A stretch of 64,000 bases of DNA from an uncultured bacterium (lineage in GTDB: Bacteria; Bacillota; Clostridia; Oscillospirales; Ruminococcaceae), in assembly GCA_905215965.1 (NCBI GenBank), contig CAJMSD010000004.1, positions 1 through 64,000 of the forward strand, written 5' to 3'. Below the pieces are notes generated by a model that saw only the letters and a list, made by a program, of their open reading frames with translations, was not told where the DNA came from and did no database searches. Made by a program: the position numbers and the translations under genes. Each line of letters starts with the position of its first letter. The first letter of the stretch is position 1. Below, piece after piece: positions 35,664 to 43,362 of this stretch.

Positions 35664-37454
35664 TTACTTTTTAGTAACAAAATACATCTGACCGCTGTAA
35701 GAAGGTATTTTGAGTTCAAGGCTGCATTTCTTATGTCTGAAAACGGATTCTCCGCTCGGAGTTTTTCCGCTGTAAATCTGACTGTCGGAATTTAAAAGCA
35801 GCTTGACTCTGACATTATCCTCAAGCTCCAAGCAATATTTTTCACAATCCGTCCGCGAGAAGTTCATAACGGCAATTATATCGCCCTCCGCGCTTTTTCT
35901 TCTGACGGCGTAAATACAGCGATCGGTACTGCTGCAGTCTTCCCACCTAAAATTAGTAGGATCGTAGTCATAATGCAGCGCCGAATATTTAAGATATATC
36001 CGATTCAAAGCCTTTATGTACTCGTGGAACGAATCATGCAGAGGATATTTCAGCATATCCCAGTCCTGTTGGCGTTTCTCGTCCCATTCGCGAAGCTGAG
36101 CAAATTCATTTCCCATAAAATTCAGCTTCTTGCCCGGGTGAACGATCATGTACATGAATAACGCTCTTGCCTGCGGAAATTTATCTTCATACTGACCGTT
36201 CATCTTCTGAGCAATTGTCGCTTTTCCGTGAACGACCTCGTCATGAGAAAGCGGAAGAATATACTTTTCATTGTAAAAATATAGCATTGAAAATGTCAGC
36301 TTGTGATAATCGCGGCTTCGATATTCCGGCGCGCTCTGAAAATATTCAAGAGTATCATGCATCCAGCCGAGATCCCACTTATAATCAAATCCAAGTCCGC
36401 CTGCAAATACCGGAGCCGTAACATTCGGATATGCCGTAGAATCCTCGGCTGCGATGATCGCCGTAGGGTGTCTCAGTTTAAGTCCGCTGTTCATTGACTT
36501 GAGAAATTCAATTGCCATGCGGTTTTCGCCGCGGTTTTCGTCGCCCTGCCAATAGATCATGTTCCGTATCGCGTCCATTCTCAGACCGTCAAAATGATAA
36601 ACGCTGAGCCAATAATTTGCCGACGACTGGATAAAGCTGCGCACCTCGCCCTTTGAATGCATGAAATTGCGGCTTCCCCATTCGTTATATCCGATATCAT
36701 TGCTGGGATATTCATACAAATGAGTGCCGTCGTACTCCGTGAGAGCGTAATGGTCAACGGCAAAATGAACGGGAACAAAATCAGCAATAACTCCTATTCC
36801 CTTTTTGTGGCATTTATCAACGAATTCAGCAAGCTGCTCAGGTGTGCCGTACCGTGAGGTAGGAGCAAAAAATCCGGTATTCTGATATCCCCATGACTCG
36901 TCGCACGGATGCTCGCTTAAAGGCATAAGCTCGATATAATTATATCCGTATTCAAGCGCATAACCGATCAGATCGTCAGCGATCTCCGAATAATTATACC
37001 AGCCCGTATCTTCTTCGGATTTTCGTTTCCATGAACCAAGATGCACCTCATATATATTAAGTCCTTTATCGCGGCAGTCGGTACGGCTGCTCAGCCACTT
37101 ATCATCATGAAAGCGGAATCCGCTGATATTTCGTATAACGGAGCAAGTTCCCGGACGCAGCTCCATGCCAAATCCATAGGGATCGCAGTGATCGCAGAAC
37201 GAACCCTTTCTGTCATATATTCGATACTTATAGCGCATGAATTCTTTCGCCTGCGGAAGAAAGAGCTCATAAAAATTACCGTCTGCCGTTTTGTGCATCG
37301 GAGTATCGGTCCAGCCGTTGAAATCTCCGATAAGCGAGACTTTTTCGGCATTCGGAGCATAAGTACGGAAAACCGTACCGTTTTTATTGATATGCGCTCC
37401 GAGATATTCATAGGCATCAAAAACCTCGCCCTTATAAAAACCGTAAATATCCAT
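35664..37454 (-). CDS. glgB: 1,4-alpha-glucan branching enzyme
   Basis: 596-residue GH13 enzyme that adds alpha-1,6 branches to glycogen. An N-terminal CBM48 (about 15-100, GTVFRTYAPNAEKVSLIGDF) is followed by the catalytic barrel with VIADFVPVHF, GLRMDAIRNM (nucleophile aspartate), AAEDST (acid glutamate) and LPLSHDEVVHGK, and a C-terminal beta-domain. Start at 37454 is preferred (GGAG upstream; MDIYGFYKG); an upstream in-frame ATG at 37484 is near the promoter. No other glycogen genes lie in the window, but the phosphohexomutase at 1037 could feed the same pathway. Confidence 0.94.
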   Translation of the reverse strand: MDIYGFYKGEVFDAYEYLGAHINKNGTVFRTYAPNAEKVSLIGDFNGWTDTPMHKTADGNFYELFLPQAKEFMRYKYRIYDRKGSFCDHCDPYGFGMELRPGTCSVIRNISGFRFHDDKWLSSRTDCRDKGLNIYEVHLGSWKRKSEEDTGWYNYSEIADDLIGYALEYGYNYIELMPLSEHPCDESWGYQNTGFFAPTSRYGTPEQLAEFVDKCHKKGIGVIADFVPVHFAVDHYALTEYDGTHLYEYPSNDIGYNEWGSRNFMHSKGEVRSFIQSSANYWLSVYHFDGLRMDAIRNMIYWQGDENRGENRMAIEFLKSMNSGLKLRHPTAIIAAEDSTAYPNVTAPVFAGGLGFDYKWDLGWMHDTLEYFQSAPEYRSRDYHKLTFSMLYFYNEKYILPLSHDEVVHGKATIAQKMNGQYEDKFPQARALFMYMIVHPGKKLNFMGNEFAQLREWDEKRQQDWDMLKYPLHDSFHEYIKALNRIYLKYSALHYDYDPTNFRWEDCSSTDRCIYAVRRKSAEGDIIAVMNFSRTDCEKYCLELEDNVRVKLLLNSDSQIYSGKTPSGESVFRHKKCSLELKIPSYSGQMYFVTKK

Positions 37455-37504
37455 CAAATCAACTCCATTATTATTGACATACATATAATTTGCCTGTATA
37501 ATTA

Positions 37505-37533
37505 ATTATAGACGTTCAATTTCAAATTTTCAA
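37505..37533 (-). promoter_or_regulatory. glgB promoter
   Basis: Leftward TTGAAA (37528-37533), 17 bases, TATAAT (37505-37510). The -35 touches the half-site TAGTCTA, which is also part of the TetR-type palindrome 28 bases away. Confidence 0.7.
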
Positions 37534-37542
37534 TAGTCTATT

Positions 37543-37576
37543 TTAAACGGCAGTCAATTATTAGACTATAGTCTAA
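37543..37576 (+). promoter_or_regulatory. TetR-gene promoter and 16-bp palindromic operator
   Basis: TTAAAC (37543-37548), 18 bases, TATAGT (37567-37572). A perfect palindrome TTAGACTATAGTCTAA at 37561-37576 covers the -10. This suits binding by the dimeric TetR protein encoded just downstream. Confidence 0.65.
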
Positions 37577-37600
37577 AATTGTCGAGAATGGGGAGTATAT

Positions 37601-38137
37601 ATGGATTTAAGGATCGAAAAAACCAAACGAAACATTATCAATGCTTTTTTGCAGCTGCGCTCAAAGAAACCTCTTGAAAAAATTACGGTCAAGGAGCTTT
37701 CTCAGCTTGCCGAGATCAACAAAGCAACTTTCTATCTCCACTACCATGATATTTATGATCTTTCCGAAACGCTTGAAGCCGAGGCTGTACAGTCAACCCT
37801 TCACTCGATCGAACACGCCGATATGATATTCAGCAACATCGAGCTGTTCGTTCAGGAGCTTTCGGAAGCGTTTATTTCCAACGAACAGCTTATCCGTATC
37901 TTATTTGAGGGAAACAGAAGCATTCGATTTGTAAATATTTTTGAAGAAGAGCTAAAAAAACTTATCGCTAATGTGAATCCCGATTACTTCAAGTCACCCG
38001 AAATCAATATGGCTCTGACGTATATGATCTACGGAGCTTACTATACTTATTATAAATTCAGAGAAAACGGCATCAACAGCGTTTTTAATATTATAGGCAA
38101 GCTTTGTGCAGAGATCGTCAAGCTCTATCCGCAATAA
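37601..38137 (+). CDS. TetR/AcrR family transcriptional regulator
   Basis: 178 residues. The N-terminal helix-turn-helix (about 5-55) reads TKRNIINAFLQLRSKKPLEK, then ITVKELSQLAEINKATFYLHY, here split in two; the tyrosine-rich end is typical of TetR proteins. The C-terminal ligand domain is of the short type seen in DhaS-like regulators. It is divergent from glgB, with a perfect palindrome over its own promoter and a half-site on the glgB -35, so it probably controls both. The ligand is unknown. Confidence 0.88.
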   Translation: MDLRIEKTKRNIINAFLQLRSKKPLEKITVKELSQLAEINKATFYLHYHDIYDLSETLEAEAVQSTLHSIEHADMIFSNIELFVQELSEAFISNEQLIRILFEGNRSIRFVNIFEEELKKLIANVNPDYFKSPEINMALTYMIYGAYYTYYKFRENGINSVFNIIGKLCAEIVKLYPQ

Positions 38138-38155
38138 ACCTGAAAATCAGAAAAA

Positions 38156-38184
38156 TTGACATATCAAATATAAAATGTTATAAT
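38156..38184 (+). promoter_or_regulatory. Promoter of the patatin-like gene
   Basis: TTGACA (38156-38161), 17 bases, TATAAT (38179-38184) with TGT extension, directly upstream of AAGGAG and ATG 38205. Confidence 0.85.
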
Positions 38185-38204
38185 ACTGTTAAGGAGTTGA
38201 TCGT

Positions 38205-39059
38205 ATGAAAAGCTGTCTCGTACTTGAAGGCGGAGGAATGAGAGGTATTTACACTGCCGGAGTAATTGACGTTTTGCTTGATAATAATTTAAGCTTTGAC
38301 GCTGTTATGGGCGTTTCGGCAGGAGCGCTGCACGGCTGCTGCTATGTTTCAAAGCAAAACGGACGGAGTATAAGATACTACAAAAAATACTGCAACGATA
38401 AAAGATTTATGAGCCTTTATTCACTTGTTACGACAGGAAGCCTTGTGGGCGAACAATTCTGTTATCATGATATTCCGGACATACTTGACCCTTTTGATTA
38501 CGACACTTTCAGGGAATCCCCTGTTGAATTCTATGCAGTATGCACCGATATCGAAAAGGGAAAGCCCGTATATGCAAAGCTTAACGACTTACGCAAACAA
38601 ATGGATTATATGCTGGCTTCGGCTTCGCTTCCGCTTGTTTCAAAAACAGTTGAGATAGACGGCCGTAAGCTGCTCGACGGCGGAATAACGGACAGCATTC
38701 CCGTAATGGCTGCAAAAAAACTCGGATATGAAAAGATTGTCGTCGTTCAGACAAGACCCGACGGATATATCAAATCCTCGGAAGCAAGCAGCGCTGCCCG
38801 CGTTATATACAGGAAATATCCGAATCTGATAAAAGCTATCGAAAACAGGCATATCATGTACAACAAGCAGACAGAGCTTGTCAGACAGCTCGCCGAAAAC
38901 GGTGAGATCGTAAGAGTTCTGCCAAGCCAAAAAACAAAAATTTCACGCACCGAAAAAGATGTCGGCAAAATCAACGAAACGTATCTGCTTGGACGTCACG
39001 ACGCTGAAGATAAAATAGATGAAATTTCCGAATATTTAGAAAACAATTCTGATATGTAA
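38205..39059 (+). CDS. Patatin-like phospholipase family protein
   Basis: 284-residue serine hydrolase of the patatin/RssA type. Oxyanion loop LEGGGMRGIYTAG near residue 6, nucleophile elbow GVSAGALHG near 38, and the aspartate of the Ser-Asp dyad in DGGITDSIPV near 157. It has the C-terminal extension of DUF6363-type members. It acts on acyl esters, probably phospholipid; no signal peptide, so cytoplasmic. It may form a unit with the DUF4097 gene 50 bases downstream. Confidence 0.92.
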   Translation: MKSCLVLEGGGMRGIYTAGVIDVLLDNNLSFDAVMGVSAGALHGCCYVSKQNGRSIRYYKKYCNDKRFMSLYSLVTTGSLVGEQFCYHDIPDILDPFDYDTFRESPVEFYAVCTDIEKGKPVYAKLNDLRKQMDYMLASASLPLVSKTVEIDGRKLLDGGITDSIPVMAAKKLGYEKIVVVQTRPDGYIKSSEASSAARVIYRKYPNLIKAIENRHIMYNKQTELVRQLAENGEIVRVLPSQKTKISRTEKDVGKINETYLLGRHDAEDKIDEISEYLENNSDM

Positions 39060-39109
39060 CCTGAATATATTAGCAAATCCAGTAGGTAAACACTATTGAA
39101 GGAGATAAC

Positions 39110-40081
39110 ATGAAAACGATAATTTTGACAATTTTATTAGTCGCTATTGCAGCTTTATACACCGGTTGCAAATCAGGAATTATTATTTTTGATAAATACA
39201 GCGACAGCGGCAGCTACAGCACAGGAAGCTTTGATTATGCTCCCGAAGATATAGAATCCGTTTCCATAAACTGGGTTCTTGGCAATATTACAATAATTGA
39301 AAGCGAGTCAGATAAGCTCTCGGTGACCGAGAGCGGAACAGATCTTGATGATGATGAAAAAATGCATTATCTGATCAAGGACGGCAGCCTGACTATTCAG
39401 TTCTGGGAGTCAAGACACAGCGGACGAATTGACAGCTCCGAAAAAAATCTGACTGTCGAAGTTCCAAAAGGAATAAGTCTGAATATAAAAAGCGTCAGCT
39501 CAAATATATCGGCTGACGAGCTTAACGTTACTGATTTTTCGGCAAATACTACTTCGGGCGATATAAAAATCGATCAGATAACAGCGGATTCTCTGAAAAC
39601 CAAAAGCGTAAGCGGAGATATGAGCTTCGACGAAGCAATTATAGCAAATGACACCGATATGGAAACGACATCAGGCAACATTGATTTTAACTCCATTGAA
39701 TCAGATAACGCAAAGATTGAATGTGTAAGCGGAGATGTTTCGATCCATAATGCGCTTTTATCAAATAATATTGAAATCGAAACTACCTCGGGAGATATAG
39801 ACCTCGGCTCGCTCACAGCGGATAACGCAAAGCTCGAAAGCGTTAGCGGAGACGCGTCGATGAAAATTACCTCCCTAAGCAGCGCTGATATCAAAACTAC
39901 AAGCGGCGATACTGAACTTAATGTTCCGAACGAATCAGGAGCTTCTGTCGAATTTTCAAGCGTAAGCGGAGATCTTGAAGCTGACCGAGAATATGAAAAA
40001 TCGAAAGGAACTTATATTTTCGGAAACGGCGACTGCATAATTAAAGTAAAAACAACCAGCGGAGACCTTGATATAAACTAA
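39110..40081 (+). CDS. DUF4097 beta-helix-like lipoprotein
   Basis: 323 residues. Lipoprotein signal ending LYTGC (lipobox) and then a DUF4097-type repeat domain built from recurring TTSGDI and SVSGD phrases (about 140-320), expected to fold as a right-handed parallel beta structure. The function of this family is unknown; members are often membrane-associated stress proteins. AAGGAG ribosome binding site. A terminator follows. Confidence 0.85.
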   Translation: MKTIILTILLVAIAALYTGCKSGIIIFDKYSDSGSYSTGSFDYAPEDIESVSINWVLGNITIIESESDKLSVTESGTDLDDDEKMHYLIKDGSLTIQFWESRHSGRIDSSEKNLTVEVPKGISLNIKSVSSNISADELNVTDFSANTTSGDIKIDQITADSLKTKSVSGDMSFDEAIIANDTDMETTSGNIDFNSIESDNAKIECVSGDVSIHNALLSNNIEIETTSGDIDLGSLTADNAKLESVSGDASMKITSLSSADIKTTSGDTELNVPNESGASVEFSSVSGDLEADREYEKSKGTYIFGNGDCIIKVKTTSGDLDIN

Positions 40082-40125
40082 ATTAATTTTAGCTGTCTTA
40101 TCAGCTACATTCCCACAAAAGATTT

Positions 40126-40167
40126 AATCCCCGAAGCAGCTATTAAAAGCTGATTCGGGGATCTTTT
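40126..40167. terminator. Terminator, second copy of the TCCCCGAAGCAGC stem
   Basis: AATCCCCGAA / TTCGGGGAT arms with an inner AGCT/AGCT pairing, then CTTTTT. It sits between convergent genes. The arm ATCCCCGAAGCAGC is shared with the terminator at 26961-27006. Confidence 0.82.
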
Positions 40168-40201
40168 TCATATTAAATTCCGCCGCTCGCTCAGCGGCAA
40201 T

Positions 40202-41476
40202 TTATTCGGAAAGAAGCTTTTCAACGCTTGCAAGCTTTACGCAAATTACAAACAGCTCCATAGCCTTTTTAAGCTCATCAATTGACGGATATGTAGGAGC
40301 AAGTCTGATATTCTTATCGTCAGGATCTTTACCGTAAGGGAAAGTTGCTCCTGCGTCCGTAAGCACAACTCCTGCCTCTTTACAAAGCTGAACGATCCTC
40401 TTTGCACAGCCGTTCATAGAATTGAACGAAATAAAATATCCGCCCTCGGGCTTGATCCATGATCCGATCTCCAGAGGAGCAATTTCAGTTTCAAGACAAT
40501 TTATAACCGCATCAAAGCGCGGAGCAAGAATCTCCGTATGCTTTTTCATATGCTCTAACATACCTTCAAATCCGCCGAAATATTTTACATGACGAAGCTG
40601 ATTGATCTTATCATAGCTTATTATGCTGACTCCGAGGCTTTTTTTGAGGCTGTCGATATTTTTTCTGCTCGCTCCCATAACTGCCACGCCTGCGCCGGGG
40701 AAAGTAATTTTTGAAGTAGAACCGTATATGTAAATAATATCCTCGTTGCCAAGCTTTTTAGCTTCTTCAAGAACATTAAGGATATATTTCGGATTGTCCG
40801 TAAGATGATGAATACAATAAGCGTTATCCCAGAAAATCCTGAAATCCTTAACCTTTGGCTTAAGAGCCGCAAATCTTCTTACTGTATCGTCACTGTAGCT
40901 GATACCGTCAGGATTTGAATACTGCGGAACGCACCAGATACCCTTTATCGTCTCATCCTCCGCAACAAGCTGTTCGATCATATCCATATCCGGACCGCTT
41001 TCGCTCATAGGAACATTTATCATCTCGATGCCGAAATATTCTGTAATCTTAAAATGTCTGTCATATCCCGGAACCGGACAAAGGAACTTCACCTTTTCGT
41101 AATCCTTCCATGGCTTTTCTCCAAGAATACCGTGAGTATAAGCAGTCTGGACAGTCCAGAACATAGCGTTAAGACTTGAATTTCCGAATATAATGATCTC
41201 ATCCTCATCAACGCCTATCATCTGAGCGAAAAGCTGTTTTGCTTCGGGAATACCGTCAAGCATACCGTAATTTCTGTAATCCACACCGTTTCCGGCGTGA
41301 AAATCGTCATGAACAAGGCATGAAAGAAGCGAATGACTAAGCTCAAGCTGCTCTGCACATGGTTTGCCTCTTGACATATCAAGCGAAAGATTTTGCGCCT
41401 TAAAATCATTATATAAAGTCTCCGTCTCATGCTTAAAGCTGAGAAGCTGCTCCTTGTTCATCTGAGATAATTTCAT
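40202..41476 (-). CDS. Class I/II aminotransferase, aspartate aminotransferase subgroup Ic-like
   Basis: 424-residue PLP enzyme matching the Aminotran_MocR-type group of aspartate aminotransferases (opening MSRGKPCAEQLELS, then GVDYRNYGMLDGIPEAK). IFGNSSLNAMFWTVQ lines the cofactor site, IFWDNAYCIHHL contains the PLP aspartate, and GSTSKITFPGAGVAV contains the Schiff-base lysine. It likely transfers amino groups between aspartate or a related amino acid and 2-oxoglutarate. Single gene with its own promoter. Confidence 0.9.
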   Translation of the reverse strand: MKLSQMNKEQLLSFKHETETLYNDFKAQNLSLDMSRGKPCAEQLELSHSLLSCLVHDDFHAGNGVDYRNYGMLDGIPEAKQLFAQMIGVDEDEIIIFGNSSLNAMFWTVQTAYTHGILGEKPWKDYEKVKFLCPVPGYDRHFKITEYFGIEMINVPMSESGPDMDMIEQLVAEDETIKGIWCVPQYSNPDGISYSDDTVRRFAALKPKVKDFRIFWDNAYCIHHLTDNPKYILNVLEEAKKLGNEDIIYIYGSTSKITFPGAGVAVMGASRKNIDSLKKSLGVSIISYDKINQLRHVKYFGGFEGMLEHMKKHTEILAPRFDAVINCLETEIAPLEIGSWIKPEGGYFISFNSMNGCAKRIVQLCKEAGVVLTDAGATFPYGKDPDDKNIRLAPTYPSIDELKKAMELFVICVKLASVEKLLSE

Positions 41477-41559
41477 AATTAGACCTCACCCTTCAAATTT
41501 ATGCCGCCAGCACAGCGTCACACCTGCCGCCTGAAGCAATTCATAATAAACTAAATTAC

Positions 41560-41588
41560 AGTATACCACATTTTAACTTATTTTTCAA
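41560..41588 (-). promoter_or_regulatory. Aminotransferase promoter
   Basis: Leftward TTGAAA (41583-41588), 17 bases, TATACT (41560-41565). Confidence 0.75.
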
Positions 41589-41736
41589 GAGATATTCTAA
41601 CAAATATAGCAGTCAGTTTAAGACGATTTTTGACGATTTTTTCATCATTCCTTAAAATAGCCTTAAATCCCGATAGCAAAATACACATCGCACATCAGAA
41701 ATTTTGTTGTAAAATCACTAATTTTCATCTAAATTA

Positions 41737-41765
41737 TTGACAGCAAAGTGCAATATGTATATAAT
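41737..41765 (+). promoter_or_regulatory. Promoter of the transglutaminase-like dockerin gene
   Basis: TTGACA (41737-41742), 17 bases, TATAAT (41760-41765), with AAAGGAGGG and ATG 41788 close behind. Confidence 0.85.
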
Positions 41766-41787
41766 TATAGATAAAGGAGGGATATTT

Positions 41788-43254
41788 ATGAAAAAGTTAT
41801 TATCATCATTCGTTTTCGCTGCTTTATCAATGTCCTGTCTCATTGGCAGCTGCGAAATATATACGGCTGCCTACGCTCTCAACACCGAAACGGGAGTATT
41901 CCATTCCGAGGAAGAGATTACTCTTGACAGCGCATCGGAAATAGACCTGAGTCTTGATAAACCAAATATCCTGTCAAATCACAGCGAAAATGCGTATAAT
42001 TATTATGATTTTCTCGATACAAACAATAAAGCGGTCTATGACGCTTTAAGCGATTGGATAACGCCTACTTTGGACACAGCAACCGTGGAGCTTCCCGAAA
42101 CGATCAGCGTTGCGCTTTCCGCACTCCCCGGCTCTTCTTCATATACCGACGAGGACGCTCAGACATTCAGCAACGCCGTTTTCGCCAACTGTAAATCCGG
42201 AATCGACAGTCTGCTTTTTGATACTCCTGAAATTTTCTGGCTTGACGAAGGTTCTGTCGCGATCGGCATTGGCAGTTCAACGTACAAATATGACAGGATC
42301 AATAAAACTTACACGCTTTCCATAACGTCTCTCAAATTTGTTCCGGCTCTTAATCCCGGATTCACAGATCTGGATAATGCTCTCGAATACAAGGCAAAGC
42401 TTGAGGCTGCCATTGAAGATTTCAGTGTTCAGGGCGAGAACAGATACGAGCAGCTCAAATATATCCACGATAAAATAGCTATCTTTACGTATTACGATAC
42501 GGAAGCTGTATTTCATAGTACGGCGATCGGTTCACTTATCGAACCGGGAGTAGTATGCGAGGGATATTCCGAGGGATTCAAGCTTATTTGCGACAGTCTT
42601 GATATACCGTGCGTTTCGGTTTTCGGAAATTATGATACCTCCACTGATGTTGCGCATATGTGGAATTACGTGGAAATGGAAGACGATAAATGGTATGCGG
42701 TCGATCTTACATGGGACGATACAGATAACGAAAACGAAGTAAAATATCAATATTTTCTGAAAGGAAGCACAAGCTTCTTTACCAATCACACAGAAGAATC
42801 CGACTACGTAGGTACTATATTTAACTATCCCGAAATTTCCGAAAGCAACTACGAGCCCGAGCAGCAAGTTACAACTTCAACTTCAACGGCAACAACCACG
42901 ACCACTACAACTACTACCACCGCAACTACTTCAAGTCAGACAACGACGACAACTACCTCCACAACTTCTTCATCGACTACCACAACAACGACTATTGCTT
43001 CAGCCACTGCAAGTCAGGCGACAAAATCAACATCTACGGCAACTGTAACGACAACAACAACTCAGACCACTACCGAAGTCCCTGTTTTTGAACGCGGAGA
43101 TTTCAATCATGACGGAGAAGTAAATGTAGCAGATCTTGTATTATGTGCAAAGGCTGTTCTGAAAGGAAAAACCGAGTATCTATGCGACTACGACGGCGAC
43201 GGTTTGGTCAATTCGTTTGATATTGTATTCATGAGAAAAAGGATCTTGATTTAA
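41788..43254 (+). CDS. Secreted dockerin protein with a transglutaminase-like domain
   Basis: 488 residues. A signal peptide (MKKLLSSFVFAALSMSC, with a second cysteine at about 26) is followed by a helical region and a transglutaminase-like domain (about 205-345). The Cys-His-Asp triad is readable: VVCEGYSEGFKL, VAHMWNYVEM and AVDLTWDD. A Thr/Ser-rich linker (about 360-430) then leads to a C-terminal dockerin with DFNHDGEVNVADL and DYDGDGLVNSFD. The domain could act as protease or cross-linking enzyme; the substrate is unknown. ATG 41788 is chosen for its GGAGGG site. Confidence 0.88.
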   Translation: MKKLLSSFVFAALSMSCLIGSCEIYTAAYALNTETGVFHSEEEITLDSASEIDLSLDKPNILSNHSENAYNYYDFLDTNNKAVYDALSDWITPTLDTATVELPETISVALSALPGSSSYTDEDAQTFSNAVFANCKSGIDSLLFDTPEIFWLDEGSVAIGIGSSTYKYDRINKTYTLSITSLKFVPALNPGFTDLDNALEYKAKLEAAIEDFSVQGENRYEQLKYIHDKIAIFTYYDTEAVFHSTAIGSLIEPGVVCEGYSEGFKLICDSLDIPCVSVFGNYDTSTDVAHMWNYVEMEDDKWYAVDLTWDDTDNENEVKYQYFLKGSTSFFTNHTEESDYVGTIFNYPEISESNYEPEQQVTTSTSTATTTTTTTTTTATTSSQTTTTTTSTTSSSTTTTTTIASATASQATKSTSTATVTTTTTQTTTEVPVFERGDFNHDGEVNVADLVLCAKAVLKGKTEYLCDYDGDGLVNSFDIVFMRKRILI

Positions 43255-43270
43255 AAAATTTTTATAAGAC

Positions 43271-43299
43271 AAAAAGACGGCTTTAATGCCGTCTTTTTG
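43271..43299 (+). terminator. Terminator after the transglutaminase-like gene
   Basis: Perfect stem AAAAAGACGGC / GCCGTCTTTTT with a 6-base loop. The A-run on the 5' side lets it also work leftward for the VWA gene. Confidence 0.85.
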
Positions 43300-43362
43300 T
43301 TTGAAAGGAAGTGTGTTTATGAATCTGTCCGCACAAGAACAGTCTGAAGATTTCAGGAAATA

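Noticed and set aside
36980..37505. Rightward open frame of about 154 codons inside the start of glgB
   Set aside because: It is antisense to a fully motif-supported branching enzyme and lacks a ribosome binding site.
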